From Actinostola sp. cb2023 (Eukaryota > Cnidaria > Anthozoa > Actiniaria > Actinostolidae): a DNA stretch of 64,000 nucleotides. Positions 9,419-36,540 of this stretch are shown here, one piece after another. Made by a program: the position numbers and the translations under genes. The notes under the pieces were generated by a model. That model did no database searches. It saw only the letters and a list, made by a program, of their open reading frames with translations, and was not told the DNA's origin. Location of the stretch: positions 36,001-100,000 of the forward strand of contig JAUJYZ010000320.1 in the NCBI GenBank assembly GCA_033675265.1, written 5' to 3'. The first letter of the stretch is position 1, and each line of letters starts with the position of its first letter.

Positions 9419-12400
9419 ACATCTCTTCCAGTCACTGGAACTACTTCTGAAAGAGTTTGTCCCCAGCCCTGGCCATCCTCATATTTTCTCCCTTCCCAGA
9501 GTAGCCCTTGGATTTCCGAAGATTGGTCATAATTTTGATCACCACCAAAATGATTACCATTATATTGTCATCGTCATCATCAACAACAACAACAACAACT
9601 GATAATACTGGGTATATGTACACTTCACGTTTATATGCAGCTATTCATAATCACGTGTAAGTAAAGCTCCTCCTGATTTCTTTTCAAACTATCATCATTC
9701 TCATCATCATCATCATTTATCATCAGCACTGACCCATACATGTATGAATGAATAATTAGTAAATATACATGTACTGTACCATATGCACAGTCACTAGTAA
9801 CTATCCCACTAAGGAAAACAAGTTATTTATTCATCACATTGAATAAAGAAGTACTGTAAGTACTAACCTTCTCCTGGTCTTGCGCAGATATCTCACCAGA
9901 AGATGCAGGCACATTTGGGGCACTAGAAACAGGGGGCCCACCAGGACCACCGGGTCCAGCAGGACCACTGGGTCCAGCAGGACCCCCAGGTCCACCTGGC
10001 CCAGGGGGTCGAATCTGTCCAGGTGGACCTCCACTAGGACCATTTGGTCCCCTTGGGGGTCCACCTTGAGGGGAGCCCCATTGATGCTGTGGCGAGTGTT
10101 CTGGACCTGGTCCTGGACCTGGTCCTGGTCCTGGACCTGGACCTGGTCCTGGACCTTTGTGGAATCGTTCTGGGGGCCCTCTGTCAGCTCTGGGGTCACG
10201 TGGATCTCTGGGTCCACCTGGACTTGGTCCACCATAGCGCTGGTCAGGTGGGGGACCACCTCTTGGGTCTCGTATGTCTCTGTGTTCCATAGGAGGGCCT
10301 CTTCTTTCATCTGAAATGATGAAACGTATACTATTACATCCATGTATGTATATTCATATTAAAATGAAAGATACTCTGATAAAAAGAATGGGATAACTAG
10401 CATCTTCTGCAAAGTCAAAAACTATTCACTGGGTTGGTTTCTTGAGAATTTATTCTTATTTTTTCTTTCTACAAACCTCTTGGGTCCATTCTTGGTGGCT
10501 CCCGTGATCTAGGATCTCTTGGATCAAAGCCTCTCATTTCTCTATTTTCACCAAAACCTCTATCAGGATGTCCTCTGAATTCAGGACCTGAGAAACACAT
10601 AATATACATGCATGTAATTGTACTACAATCAGTCACAACAGAATTACCATACCGTAAATCTTCCATTAAAGTGCCTATGAAACGAAAATGTCGATCCTTG
10701 TTTTATTGTACATTATTGTTGTTTGGTCTTTCTCTGAACATTTGCTGTATTTAAATGTCGACTTTGAGTGTGCGAACATTTTCTTTTCGCGGTTCGAAAA
10801 TTATCATTTTCAACCAAAATGTGCGACAAGAGACTGGGCTCATGACAATGGATCGGTGACGTCAAGAGGTTGTTCATGCCTTTGTTTGCACAACTCCTGA
10901 CGTCACATTTCTATAGTTTGACCGAGCGGGAATTGTCGCACTTTGAAACCCAAAATGCCCAACTTCGAGCGCGAAATAAAAATTGTTCCTGAAGCTCAAT
11001 TCACTTTTTATTAACGTCATGTAAACAAGCAAATACTAAACTATCGTAGTAGCAAATAAAAACGGAGTCTGTTTTTTCGTTTCATAGGCACTTTAAGCAC
11101 CCCCCTCAAATAAGTGCCTCCTAAGTTGATAATAAAGTTTACGAAATATGGTAAGAGAATCTGAGTGTTTGGTTTAGGAAATTAAATAAGCGCCCCTCTC
11201 TATTAGTGCCCCTCTTCTAATAAGTGCCCCCCTAAGAACTCCGAAATTTAATAAGCACCCAGGGCGCTTAATAGAATATTTATGGTATACTCTAACTAGA
11301 CGATCAATAATACTGCTATTTATTTGAAGGGATGAATGAAGTTATTTTTGAAATGTCATTATCAATATGATCTGGCATCATCATCATCATCAATTATTAT
11401 TATCGTCATCAACACTGTTATCATCATCATTATCATCAGCATGCCATCATTGTAATCATCACTTTTAATTTTTTATCATGGTCACTACCTGCCTCCCTTT
11501 CCCTCAATGTGGGACAATCAGAGAGATCTCTCCTACAGAGGAGGAGGTCAGCAGTAACTCTACATAGCAAACACAAGATATGCACCCTTGTTATTGAAAT
11601 TAACAGTATTACAGTATCAAATAATTAAACATAACTTCTTACCTCTGTCATGTGGCGGTATGCCACGCCCATGGGGAGGGCCATCAGGTGGACCATGGAA
11701 GTCCCTGTGATTAGGACCAACAGGAGGACCTCTTTCATGCAAGTCAGGGGCCATGCTGTGACCTCTAATATCAGTCCCACCTCTCTGATCTGGACCTAAT
11801 GAATACGTAGAAGCAGTATGACCAATATAGTGCAACCTATTGTTTTTTTTTGTTTTTTTGTTTTGTTTTTTTTTCTTGTTTTTTTTTGTTGCCAGGGAAA
11901 CTGGTTGTTATGATACACAGTCACTAAACCAGGTGTTCACTAGAGACACAAGCCTGACACAAGTGTACGCAAGCACAAGAAATATACAAATTTGGATCCT
12001 TGTGTTTCTGCTTGAGCCTGAGGCCTATTTTGTTACAGTGATGTAGATGTACATATGAAAGAGTTCATACCTGGTCCCCACTGGTCAGGTGGTCCACGCA
12101 TTTCATGTGGTGGTGGTCGTCTACCCATATCAGGGCCTGGTCCTGGGAAGGGTCCTGGGTGTCCTTGTTGTGCGGGTCCAGGGCCACCACCCATGGATCC
12201 TTGGGGTCCAGAGGGCTGCTGCTGAGGTGGTTGTCCACCTGGCTGTATTGGAGGTGCTGCTTCATTAGGCTTATGAAGAATACTCTGTCATGTATAATAG
12301 ATAAATAAATAGAGATAATATTTAATACATATATATATACAAGTTATCATTGGTCAAAATCGACCAAGTGATGCAATAGTGTCAATCTGCCAAGGGCAAC

Positions 12401-15400
12401 CATCAGAGCATATTTCAACATATTTTGCAAAGGAGAATTTTATTAGTAATGTAGTTCGTAAGGTTTCTTCAAGCGTAAAAAGACTCAGAAAAAATACTGA
12501 GCCCAGACGGGATTTGAACCTGTGACCTCCTGGATACTAGTCAGGCGCTCTAACCACTGAGCCACTGGGAATGCTTGAAGAAACCTTACGAACTACATTA
12601 CTAACAATTACAAAGCGACAAATTACCATACGAGAATTTTATTGTTGAATAATAAAGACAATAGAGTATAATAACTTATTTGTTTCTCTGTCAAACTATA
12701 ATTCAGAACATCCAACTTCCTGGAGCAAATATCACAGCATAAACACGTAGGCCCTCAATGGATGGCACAGTCACTGCATGACACAAACCATAGTAATGAA
12801 CTATGGTAGTACAGTAATGTAGTTCGTAAGGTTTCATCAAGCGTAAAAAGACTCAGAAAAAATGCCGAGCCCATACAGGAATTGAACCAGTGACAAATTA
12901 CTTGATATCATACCGTAACTATTTCCCACTCATACAAAAATGACTATATTACTACATTGTACTGTACCTGTGCAATAACTGGGTCCACAATTTTCATCAC
13001 AACCTGTGCCTGGAGCAAGGCGTAGGCCAACTGCGGGTTCTGCAACAGCATCTGTCTCGCCTCTTCTGGGTTATTTTGGATGCAAATCTGTTATTAATAA
13101 ATCATTATAATGAGCTACATGTATTTCAGGAAAGCAACTCCTCATGGATGAGATGGTACAATGGATGAGATGATATAATGTACTAGTCCATTGCAGGTTC
13201 CTTTTTCCTCCCCAAGAGGCTATAAGACAGCTTAGATATATCTTATCAAGTCATACTGTCATCATTTCTTTGCTGTACATGCATACACTACCTTCATTTG
13301 TTTCATCAATTCAAACATTTGTTCAGGTGGGAGACTTGCAACAGCTTGGGTGATGGCCTCTGGGGCTTCAGAGGGCGGGACAGCAGGACCATGAGGGCTG
13401 GCCTCAGGACGTGTAACTGCTTCTATACCTAAGGATGACATAATAATTGATATTAGACACGGACATTAAAACAGTGACATGTGCATGGAAGTACAATACA
13501 ATACAATACAATAACTTTATTTATACACGATTAAAATTAAAGCTGAAAAGCTTTGTGTTGATCATTAGCTTGCTTTTATCACATGGTCTAGATGAAATTC
13601 CAGATGATTTGGAGTTTTTTTGAGCCGTTGATCCTTCATTGTAATAGACAGTGACAACTTTGTCTAGACCAAGTTAAAGAACAGATCAAGACAACACTCA
13701 AAGGTTTTTTAAAATAGCATTTATTTCAGTATTTTCAAAAAAACTCCACTTTTAATGTCACATACAAACTCTTAGGGTGCGTTCGATTGACATTATTCCA
13801 GAATAGGAATAATTCCAGATTCTGGGGCAGACGGATGATGTCATTATTCCGGAATATTCCAAGCATTCTGCTATGATGAGCAGAATGTTTGGAATATATT
13901 CCACTTATTCCGTAATCGGAACAGGCTCAATTGAACGGACATTCCGTATTATTCCAAGTATTCCTATTCCGGAATAAGGTCAATCGAATGCACCCTTAGT
14001 AAAACCACTAGAGAAACACAGCTTGGGCTACCTGTGCCTCAACTGTATATTGTACACATGTACCTTTCATCTCTTCTTTGTTCTTTTCTGATGCAGCACT
14101 ATCAACTCTGAGTGCTCTTCCATTCAGTTCATAACCATTCAGGTTACGCATAGCACTAAGTGCAGTTTCTTGGTCCTTGTACTCACAAAAGCCATAACCT
14201 TTGGCTTTACCAGTCTCACGATCAAATACCAACCTGGAGAAATTGAAGGTTATTCACAGTTTTGACTAATGAAAATTACAAGATAACATCATGTTCCTCA
14301 ATAAAGAATTCTTGTAAAGCACGATCATGTGCCGGCAGCCATGTTGGACAGCTAAAAGATTACCTTTCCCCTGAGGAATTTATTTATTTTTTCATGTAAA
14401 AGGATTTTATTGTTTGTGCGAACCCTCTATTGCTGGTTAGCAATACACGTCACGGCGGCCATCTTGGTTGAACTTCAACAAAAGATTGCTCATTAGTGTC
14501 TATTGTTTGTTCAACCAACATGGCCGCCGTGTCTTTATCTCTTGATTCTCAAGGGATTGATTGCAAGCCAAGAATACAGTCAACAGTCTCTAAGCCCAAC
14601 ATCTTGGGCACCAATATTTGATGTATCCAGCTTAAAGAGCAATTATATTAATTTATAGTAAAACAGTGCTACAGGAACCAAACAAATGTATGTATGTCTG
14701 TCTTAGATGCATGGGTGTCTGTCTTAGATGCATGGGTGTCTGTCTTAGATGCATGGGTGTCTGTCTTAGATGCATGGGTGTCTGTCTTAGATGCATGGGT
14801 GTCTGCCTAGAGAGAGTTGACTGTAGGCAGAAACAAACCTGAAGCTGACAACTGGTCCAACAACCGAGAATATTTCTTTAAGCTGCTCCTCTGATGCTTC
14901 ATAGGGAATATTTCCAACTTCAGAAAAGAAAATATATATATATTTATGCCAACATAAGAGTTCACCAATGATCAGCACTTTGCGCTGTGATTGGCTAAAT
15001 AGATGTCATTGATTCCATACTGTGCTGCATATTTTCCCACTCACTACAAAAACAACTCTATAATGAGTGATAACAACCAGAGACAGATCCAGGGGGTGGG
15101 GGCAGGGCATTACAACCCCTCCCCCATGGGTATTTACATGTACTGATGTTTTTGTCAGTCTGTCTGTCCATCTCCTTCTCTCTCACAAAGCTAAAAACCT
15201 GGATCCATTTAATCTTTCAAGATCATAATCATTCATGATTATCACATCAAAACAATCTACATTTGTATTGTTTAAACGCTACGGATCATGGTCGCTAGAG
15301 GGGGACAAAACAGCAACAACACAAAGGATTTCCCAAATAAATGTATTTTACAGACCATCTGAAAGTGATAAAAGTCACCAAACACAATAAATATTGTGGG

Positions 15401-17466
15401 AAAAGTGTTGATGAACATAATATCTGGAAACTAGCCAATTTGAAATCAAGCGAACCTCAGAGCAGATTTAGTTCAAATTTCTATTGTTCTTCATGATTCT
15501 GTCCCCCTCATAAACAAGCCACTATGTCATAATGATATAGGGTAATTCCTAATGTCAGTCATGAGATCTTACAGTACTCAGAATAGATTCTATATTTGTG
15601 GCTACATGTACTGTACATTGTGTACTAGTAAATCTACAAAACCAGTGTTAGGGATGTACATGTTATGTCATACATGTAGTCCCCATTATTGGTTCCCAAA
15701 TACAAAGCATTCCTCATTAGCTTCTCTCGTTGGTTCACCCAACATAGTGGCTACATCTTTGCTATTTATTTCTCAAGGTATTTTCTGTCATATGGTTGTA
15801 TGCACACATAGAATACTCAGTACCTTTCAGAAAGAACATGAACACTGATAGATTTTATACGGCTTCTTTTATACTGGACGTGTCATTTGAAACTAGCTAC
15901 ATGTACCTTGACTGAGACCATAATATTATCCATGCTGAGAGTGAGACAACTTAACAACAACTTTATTGTTGATACACTAGTGTTGGTCAGCATGAGAATA
16001 AACATCATGCTTAGCCATTCTAAAGACTCTCCGTTGCTCCAGTAGCTACTCCAGTACTGAGTATGCACTATAGCAGACTACAGCTTGACTACAGCACTCA
16101 GCAACTTTAGAAACGAGTAAAGGACTGGGAACGAGTTTTAAGAATTAATCTAATTAAAAAATGAACCCCATCACAAGAAAGAGCACATCAGAATTAATAA
16201 GTTTTAGGAGTTTGATAAGGTTTGGAGAAGCAGCAACTGAACTGCAGACATTTAAAAACAGCAAAATTTACAAAGAAATGTATGCATGGTTACTCGGGAC
16301 ATTTAGCGTCCCTACTGAACATATATAAGCTTACATTTCTTTGTAATTTTTGCGATCTTTCGAAGCTGTTACTCGTTCAATATCTAACAAAACCTTCTGA
16401 TATGCTCTTTCTTGTGATGGGGTTCATTTTTTAACAAGACGCTCAATGAGCGTACACTCGGGCTTATGACAAGGACAATGTCAGTTGCGTGAGGAGAGAC
16501 CTGACAATGACTGACAGTTGCGTACATGTATGTACATACATGTATGTGTCGAGTTCATTTGATTTGCCTTTGACTTTGAGTTCATTTGATTACCTTTTGA
16601 CTTTGAGTTCAATTGATTTGATTTTGATGAGTTCGTGTAAAGGCCCCCTCTCTAGCTTCAGATCCCGAAACGTCGAGTTTGGAATCGAGTTCGAGTTCGG
16701 GTTCGAGTTACGGTTCGAACGTCGAATAAAACAAGGACATCTTCTTCAATACAATATCATTTCTCTGACGTCATGACAATCAGTGACAGTTGAGTGACGA
16801 GGGAGACTATGAGTCGGATGAGTACGAACATGATACGTCTTGAGGTTGCATAGGTCAGATGGTTCCGATAACGCCCTCGCGTTACGACAGTCAGGCAGCA
16901 AGCAAAGCGATATTAGCTATCTAAACAAAATCTACTGAAAAATCAAACCCTTGCTCTCTAGCTTCAGAGACATAATACGAAGCTGCTCAGTAACGGATTA
17001 TTAACGACATGTTGCTTTCAAAACTAAGATTCATAATCTACTTGAGTCCTGTGTCTCCTTTATCTTTTCAAATCTGCGGAGTAATCTTGAAACTCCGGAT
17101 ACGATTAAATACGTCGCATACTCGTCATTTTGGAGCCGAACAAAACTACTACTACTACTACTACCGAAATCCGCATTTTCTAACTCGGGCGGCCTGCGGC
17201 CTGGGCCCGAGTAATTAGATTAATTCTCAAAATTCGTTCCCAGTCCTTTACTCGTTTCTAAAGTGGCTAATAAAATGTACATGTGTACCGGCATTTTTGA
17301 AATGATTATTGAAGTATTTATGCTATATCAAGGCTTATAATTTTCTGAATGTTTAGATAATGTATAATCTAGGTTATAACGTACCAAATACAGATCGTAG
17401 TGATCTATCTGCAGCACCACTCGACTGTTTTTGTGGGTTCACACTTTCAAGCAAGGCAGTCGCCAT
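9197..17466 (-). CDS. CSTF2: Cleavage stimulation factor subunit 2 (CstF-64)
   Basis: RNA-binding subunit of CstF, which recognises the U/GU-rich element downstream of poly(A) sites in nuclear mRNA 3'-end formation. Ten exons in phase on the minus strand: 17466-17385, 14917-14839, 14233-14064, 13428-13292, 13087-12968, 12269-12071, 11795-11643, 10587-10477, 10310-9868 and 9307-9197; about 534 residues against 577 in human. RRM at about 25-100 with RNP2 VFVGNI (26-31) and RNP1 KGYGFCEY (65-72). The hinge that binds CSTF3 and symplekin lies at about 115-200 ([31 protein letters not shown]). Then comes a Pro/Gly/Arg-rich region (about 200-495) including a PG dipeptide run, and the conserved C-terminal helical domain binding PCF11 ([20 protein letters not shown]). 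The vertebrate MEARA pentapeptide array is not seen. The start ATG 17466-17464 lies in CAAGATGGC. Several introns hold MITEs. Confidence 0.95.
9355..9745. repeat. CAT/ATT/ACA microsatellites in last CSTF2 intron
   Basis: Short (CAT)n at about 9357-9377, (ATT)n at 9388-9415, (CAT)n and (AAC)n at about 9562-9598, and (CAT)n at 9692-9715. No other structure is evident between CSTF2 exons 9 and 10. Confidence 0.7.
10666..11096. mobile_element. MITE with AAAGTGCCTATGAAACG ends
   Basis: About 430 bases in a CSTF2 intron. The terminal inverted repeat AGTGCCTATGAAACGAAAA pairs with TTTTTCGTTTCATAGGCACT. The flanks read TTAA on both sides, so the target site is either TTAA (piggyBac-like) or TA; the sequence cannot decide between them. 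It contains TGACGTCA-like motifs and no meaningful ORF. Confidence 0.7.
11097..11285. mobile_element. Fragment of the AAGCGCCCC element
   Basis: Repeated AATAAG(C/T)GCCCC blocks, ending in GCTTAATAGAATATTTATGGTA. This matches the right end of the composite element at 3165-3809. It abuts the MITE at 10666-11096. Confidence 0.55.
12445..12602 (-). mobile_element. tRNA-Thr-like core inside 30-bp inverted repeats
   Basis: On the minus strand 12570-12499 is a 72-base tRNA-like sequence. It has an A box TGGCTCAGTGGTTAGAGC, an anticodon-arm region CCTGACTAGTATCCAGG and a B box GGTTCAAATCC, closest to tRNA-Thr(AGT). It is enclosed by perfect inverted repeats of about 30 bases (12445-12474 and 12573-12602, GTAGTTCGTAAGGTTTC...). 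Related pieces are at 12810-12895 (half) and 32085-32262 (full, diverged). It lies in a CSTF2 intron. The A/C mismatch in the anticodon stem and the dispersed copies argue for a SINE-like mobile element, not a working tRNA. Confidence 0.7.
12810..12895 (-). mobile_element. Partial copy of the tRNA-Thr-like inverted-repeat element
   Basis: Repeats the left arm GTAGTTCGTAAGGTTTC and the AAAAAGACTCAGAAAAAAT spacer of 12445-12602, then GAGCCCATACAGGAATTGAA (B-box part). It breaks off before the rest of the tRNA-like core and ends in GTGACAAATTAC. Confidence 0.65.
13772..13998. mobile_element. PIF/Harbinger-type MITE with TTA duplication
   Basis: A 221-base element (13775-13995) with ends GGGTGCGTTCGATTGACATT and GGTCAATCGAATGCACCC, flanked by TTA at 13772-13774 and 13996-13998. 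A 3-base TWA target is typical of PIF/Harbinger. The interior is rich in TATTCCGGAATA motifs. It lies in a CSTF2 intron. Confidence 0.75.
14437..14575. mobile_element. Dispersed repeat with inverted GGCGGCCAT arms
   Basis: CACGGCGGCCATCTTGGTTG and CAACCAACATGGCCGCCGTG form inverted arms around CATTAG...TCT; GGGATTGATTGCAA follows. Similar units are at about 15690-15780 (decayed) and 53317-53450. A non-autonomous repeat; it carries no ORF. Confidence 0.6.
14689..14810 (+). repeat. 21-bp tandem repeat, about 6 copies
   Basis: Units of TGTCTGTCTTAGATGCATGGG, nearly identical. They end about 30 bases from the donor of CSTF2 exon 2, which is at 14838 on the minus strand, so they lie just inside the intron. 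Confidence 0.9.
14980..16100. other. CSTF2 intron 1: MITE fragments, no exon seen
   Basis: 14985-15062 is a decayed copy of the GAGTCGTTTTCG MITE. Around 15255-15310 is AAACGCTACGGATCATGGTCG, a motif also seen inverted near 47262-47297. 15690-15780 is a decayed copy of the 14437-14575 repeat. The remainder is unremarkable. Confidence 0.5.
16104..17265. mobile_element. Nested foldback element in CSTF2 intron 1
   Basis: About 1.16 kb with inverted ends: TTAGAAACGAGTAAAGGACT... at 16104-16155 and ...GTCCTTTACTCGTTTCTAA at 17206-17265. An inner inverted pair (CCCCATCACAAGAAAGAGCA near 16168, complement near 16405-16425) marks a nested element. It contains TTCGAGTTCGGGTTCGAG repeats resembling those at 37460-37570. 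No transposase ORF is seen. Confidence 0.65.
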
Positions 17467-20119
<2,653 letters not shown>

Positions 20120-20236
20120 ACTTGTACGATAACAATATAATGATGAACTGAATGGCTAAGATAACAATGAACTAGTTTCAAAACTTTTTTTTCCTGGAAT
20201 ATTTTTGTTGTATTTGCTGGAATTATTTGGAGTTGC

Positions 20237-20242
20237 AATAAA
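20237..20242 (+). terminator. Poly(A) signal of polyubiquitin
   Basis: AATAAA 118 bases after the stop codon, the first such signal downstream. The position is typical for a short ubiquitin 3' UTR. Confidence 0.75.
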
Positions 20243-20450
20243 GTTTAAGTAAAGCTGAAATATTGTTGTTAGTAGAACTTTTAGTTCCTAGATCTACCAA
20301 TAAATTACAAACGTGCAATGGTTTGTACTAATTAGTACTAAATAGAAGAAATCAAGCAATATATGAGTATCACTATTTAGTACTAAATAGTACTATTTAT
20401 GCTGCATGGTTGTACTCGTGGTGTTTTTATTTTAGCACAAAATATAATAC

Positions 20451-20608
20451 AGGGCCGTACATAACCCAAAATTCAAGGGGGGGGGGGGGGCAGTACGTAT
20501 TTGATAGCAACAAATAACTAAAAATAGTACAGTTCTCAGTACTTTTTGGTATATTTTTTGCCTTGCTATGGGGGGCAAATGCTGCCCCTGTGCTGTGTAC
20601 GACCCTGT
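20451..20608. mobile_element. Element with CAGGGCCGTACA ends and G-run
   Basis: Inverted ends CAGGGCCGTACATAAC and GTGTACGACCCTG, with a 14-base G-run at 20477-20490. TAATA abuts both ends, a possible 5-bp target duplication. Related pieces occur at 51060-51125 (GACCGTACACAGCACAGGGA with 23 G) and 52022-52110 (20 C, inverted). The CAGGG termini resemble hAT ends, but the class is uncertain. Confidence 0.55.
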
Positions 20609-20784
20609 AATAGTCAAATGGCAAAAAAAGAATACAACATTGGGATCCCAACATTGAGATATATTTCAAAGGTTTAGTCAAATCACTGACCACTAAAGAA
20701 CACCAATTTACTGTTTTCCACTTCTGTGGCACTGGCTCAATTATACAGAAAATATTTATTGATATGATTGGAGCATACTTATAT

Positions 20785-20928
20785 TTTGAGCAGAAAATTG
20801 ATGACGACTAGATTTATTTCTCGATGTTTCAATGCCTTCAAGCATCATTCTCAAGAGTGATAGTATAAGCAATAGAAACGTCGAGAAATAAATCTAGAAA
20901 TCTAGTCGTCATCAATTTTCTGCTCAAA
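20785..20928. mobile_element. MITE with long TIR (TTTGAGCAGAAAATTGATGA)
   Basis: About 144 bases. TTGAGCAGAAAATTGATGAC and the following CGACTAGATTTATTTCTCGA are mirrored at 20880-20928. The short loop holds CTTCAAGCATCATTCTCAAG. It lies between polyubiquitin and taxilin. Confidence 0.75.
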
Positions 20929-21611
20929 GTCTGCAAAACCAAATGTTTAATTCATACTTATATTGTATCTATAAAGGAGTTCCCAAGGGGATTTTTGACA
21001 ACTATTTACAATATATCTAAGCAAGAATTATTAAGTTCAAATTATTGCATTCAAGCACTAGTGAAGTGGCCAATACTGGAGGTTTCACAGTGGTGCACTT
21101 GAGCAAAAAAAAAGGTTAAGTTGTATTTTGGTTCTTTCCCTGATGGCTAGCGCTGTTTTCTAGTAAGAGCAGGGGCATAGACAGGGGGGTCCCAGGGTGC
21201 CTTCCTCTGGGTCTACTCTTTAAATTTATGTTTTCGAGGAGGACAGGGGGGGATTTTGTAATGAACGATATGGAGTGTGATCCCCCAATGGAAAATCCTG
21301 GCAATGCCTCTGAAGAGTTATGCCATAGCAATATTGTATTTTGCTTCTTTTCCTGTCACTGTTTTCTACACTGTTTTCGATTAATAAAACAGCTTTAATA
21401 ATATTTGTACAATTTATCTTGATTATTTACAAAATGGAAATTTGGGGCCCCCCTGCCCATTTCCAGACAATATAATAATTGGGCTCCCTGTGTTCGTCCT
21501 CGTTCCCAACTCCAAACGCGTATTCCTGGGGCCGAGTACTCCAATCCCGCAGTCGGTTGTCATTCCAGTCACAAATCGAAGCTTCGATCAACGAACTAAA
21601 ACTCTTCCAAA
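20929..21611. other. Upstream region of taxilin, no gene seen
   Basis: Contains no recognisable coding segment. The last 150 bases before the taxilin ATG are less AT-rich and likely hold its promoter and 5' UTR, but no TATA box stands out. Confidence 0.5.
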
Positions 21612-35254
<13,643 letters not shown>

Positions 35255-35574
35255 AAAAGTTAATTTTTAAACTATGTGTACATCTGTGAGACCTTGACAT
35301 GCTATACTACTTAGTAACTGTATAGACTTAATACCTTGACAGTTTAACTGACACATGTCAATCAAATTCGTGTATGTGGTACTGTGTATTTATGCTAATT
35401 TTAGGACACCCTTTGTAACTTCATTAAGTGCCCCTAGTATTCTCTAGTCTATACGTTAATATTTAAAAGCAATGTAATTTTGTCTTTTTTATTCATTGTT
35501 TATAAACTTTTGTACATTTTGGAGTAAATTTTCAAGTTTAAAATGTATTCTAGAGAGTGATGTTTTGTATAAAT

Positions 35575-35580
35575 AATAAA
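35575..35580 (+). terminator. Possible poly(A) signal of taxilin
   Basis: AATAAA about 320 bases after the taxilin stop codon, preceded by an AT-rich 3' UTR with TTTATTC and TTTGTACATTTTGG. It is the first canonical signal. Confidence 0.6.
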
Positions 35581-35916
35581 CAACTTGTGCAAATTCCATT
35601 GCCAATACGGTATTTTACGAATAGATAATATACAGTCCACTGCAAGCCAGCTTTTCATGACTCCAATTTTCTTTTTGCCAACAAAAAGTGACGGGATCCC
35701 TGTGTTAGATGTTGAACAGGTTAAAAAACGCGCTTCAAGCCGATTGGCCAAAAACAGATTTTACAGTGATTTCCAACGTATGCTATTTTGAAATTCAACG
35801 TTCAACAAAAATCTGATTATTGGTTGAAACGTTCTGTACGGCACGTAGCTCGACTCGGAACAAGAAAATCTTGGCACTGATTGGCTGGATAAAGCACAGG
35901 CAGACCAAGCAATTGT

Positions 35917-36127
35917 CTTGTATATACAGTAAATGTATGGGTCGAAAATATCGTAAAATTCGTTTGTAATAAACTTGGACAAACCTTTGTCTGTAGTTGT
36001 TTTTGATATTATGCAGATCCTTTCTAGCTGGATTTTAGCCGTTTTAAGGTTTTTTTTTAGATTTTTCTCCCCACCAGTAGTAACTTGCCACCTACAAACG
36101 AATTTTACGATATTTTCGTATATACAA
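35917..36127. mobile_element. MITE with GAAAATATCGTAAAATTCG arms
   Basis: Inverted arms TTGTATATACAG...GAAAATATCGTAAAATTCGT and its complement at 36098-36127, loop about 140 bases. It sits directly upstream of a putative promoter at about 36.2 kb. Confidence 0.7.
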
Positions 36128-36224
36128 GCGCGCGCTCCAAGCTAAAGCGGCATTCAAATCAAAAATATAGGTTTTTACGTAACGCATCCAAAGAAAGCGC
36201 GCGCTCTTTGATTTTCAAGCGCTG

Positions 36225-36540
36225 ATTGGCTCCAGCTTTAGTTCAGTTCTATTGTTACGTTTCGTTACGTATGTTACGTATAAAACCATGGCTCTAGACT
36301 TTTTCTGCATATTTCGTTCGTAAGTCTTTCCAGTGAAAGTTTACGAATTCTCTCAGCTCGTTTAAAGTGCATTTAAAGCGTCAATCGTTTACAGATTTCA
36401 TTTACACGTCGAAAAAATAGTTACAAAGCCTCCTACAGAAGAAAACATCAAATAGTTGAGCAAGTTACAAGTTTCCATCGTTGCGCAGGAGCGAGAGCTC
36501 TTGCGCCGAGGTGACTAATCACAGTCATAATACAGAACAG
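36225..36540 (+). promoter_or_regulatory. Candidate promoter and 5' UTR exon of the FG-repeat gene
   Basis: Inverted CCAAT (ATTGG) at 36225-36229, TATAAAA at 36279-36285, and a strong donor CAG|GTAAGA at 36540/36541. The intervening 230 bases could be a non-coding first exon. The large gene's ATG at 41131 lies 16 bases after a TTTACAG acceptor (41111-41114), so a 4.6 kb 5' UTR intron is plausible. Inference only; no transcript evidence. Confidence 0.35.

Noticed and set aside
12499..12570. A genuine tRNA-Thr gene on the minus strand
   Set aside because: Anticodon stem mismatch, dispersed diverged copies and surrounding inverted arms indicate a mobile derivative.
15552..15848. 98-residue plus-strand ORF in CSTF2 intron 1
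   Set aside because: It overlaps a decayed dispersed repeat and shows no conserved motif.
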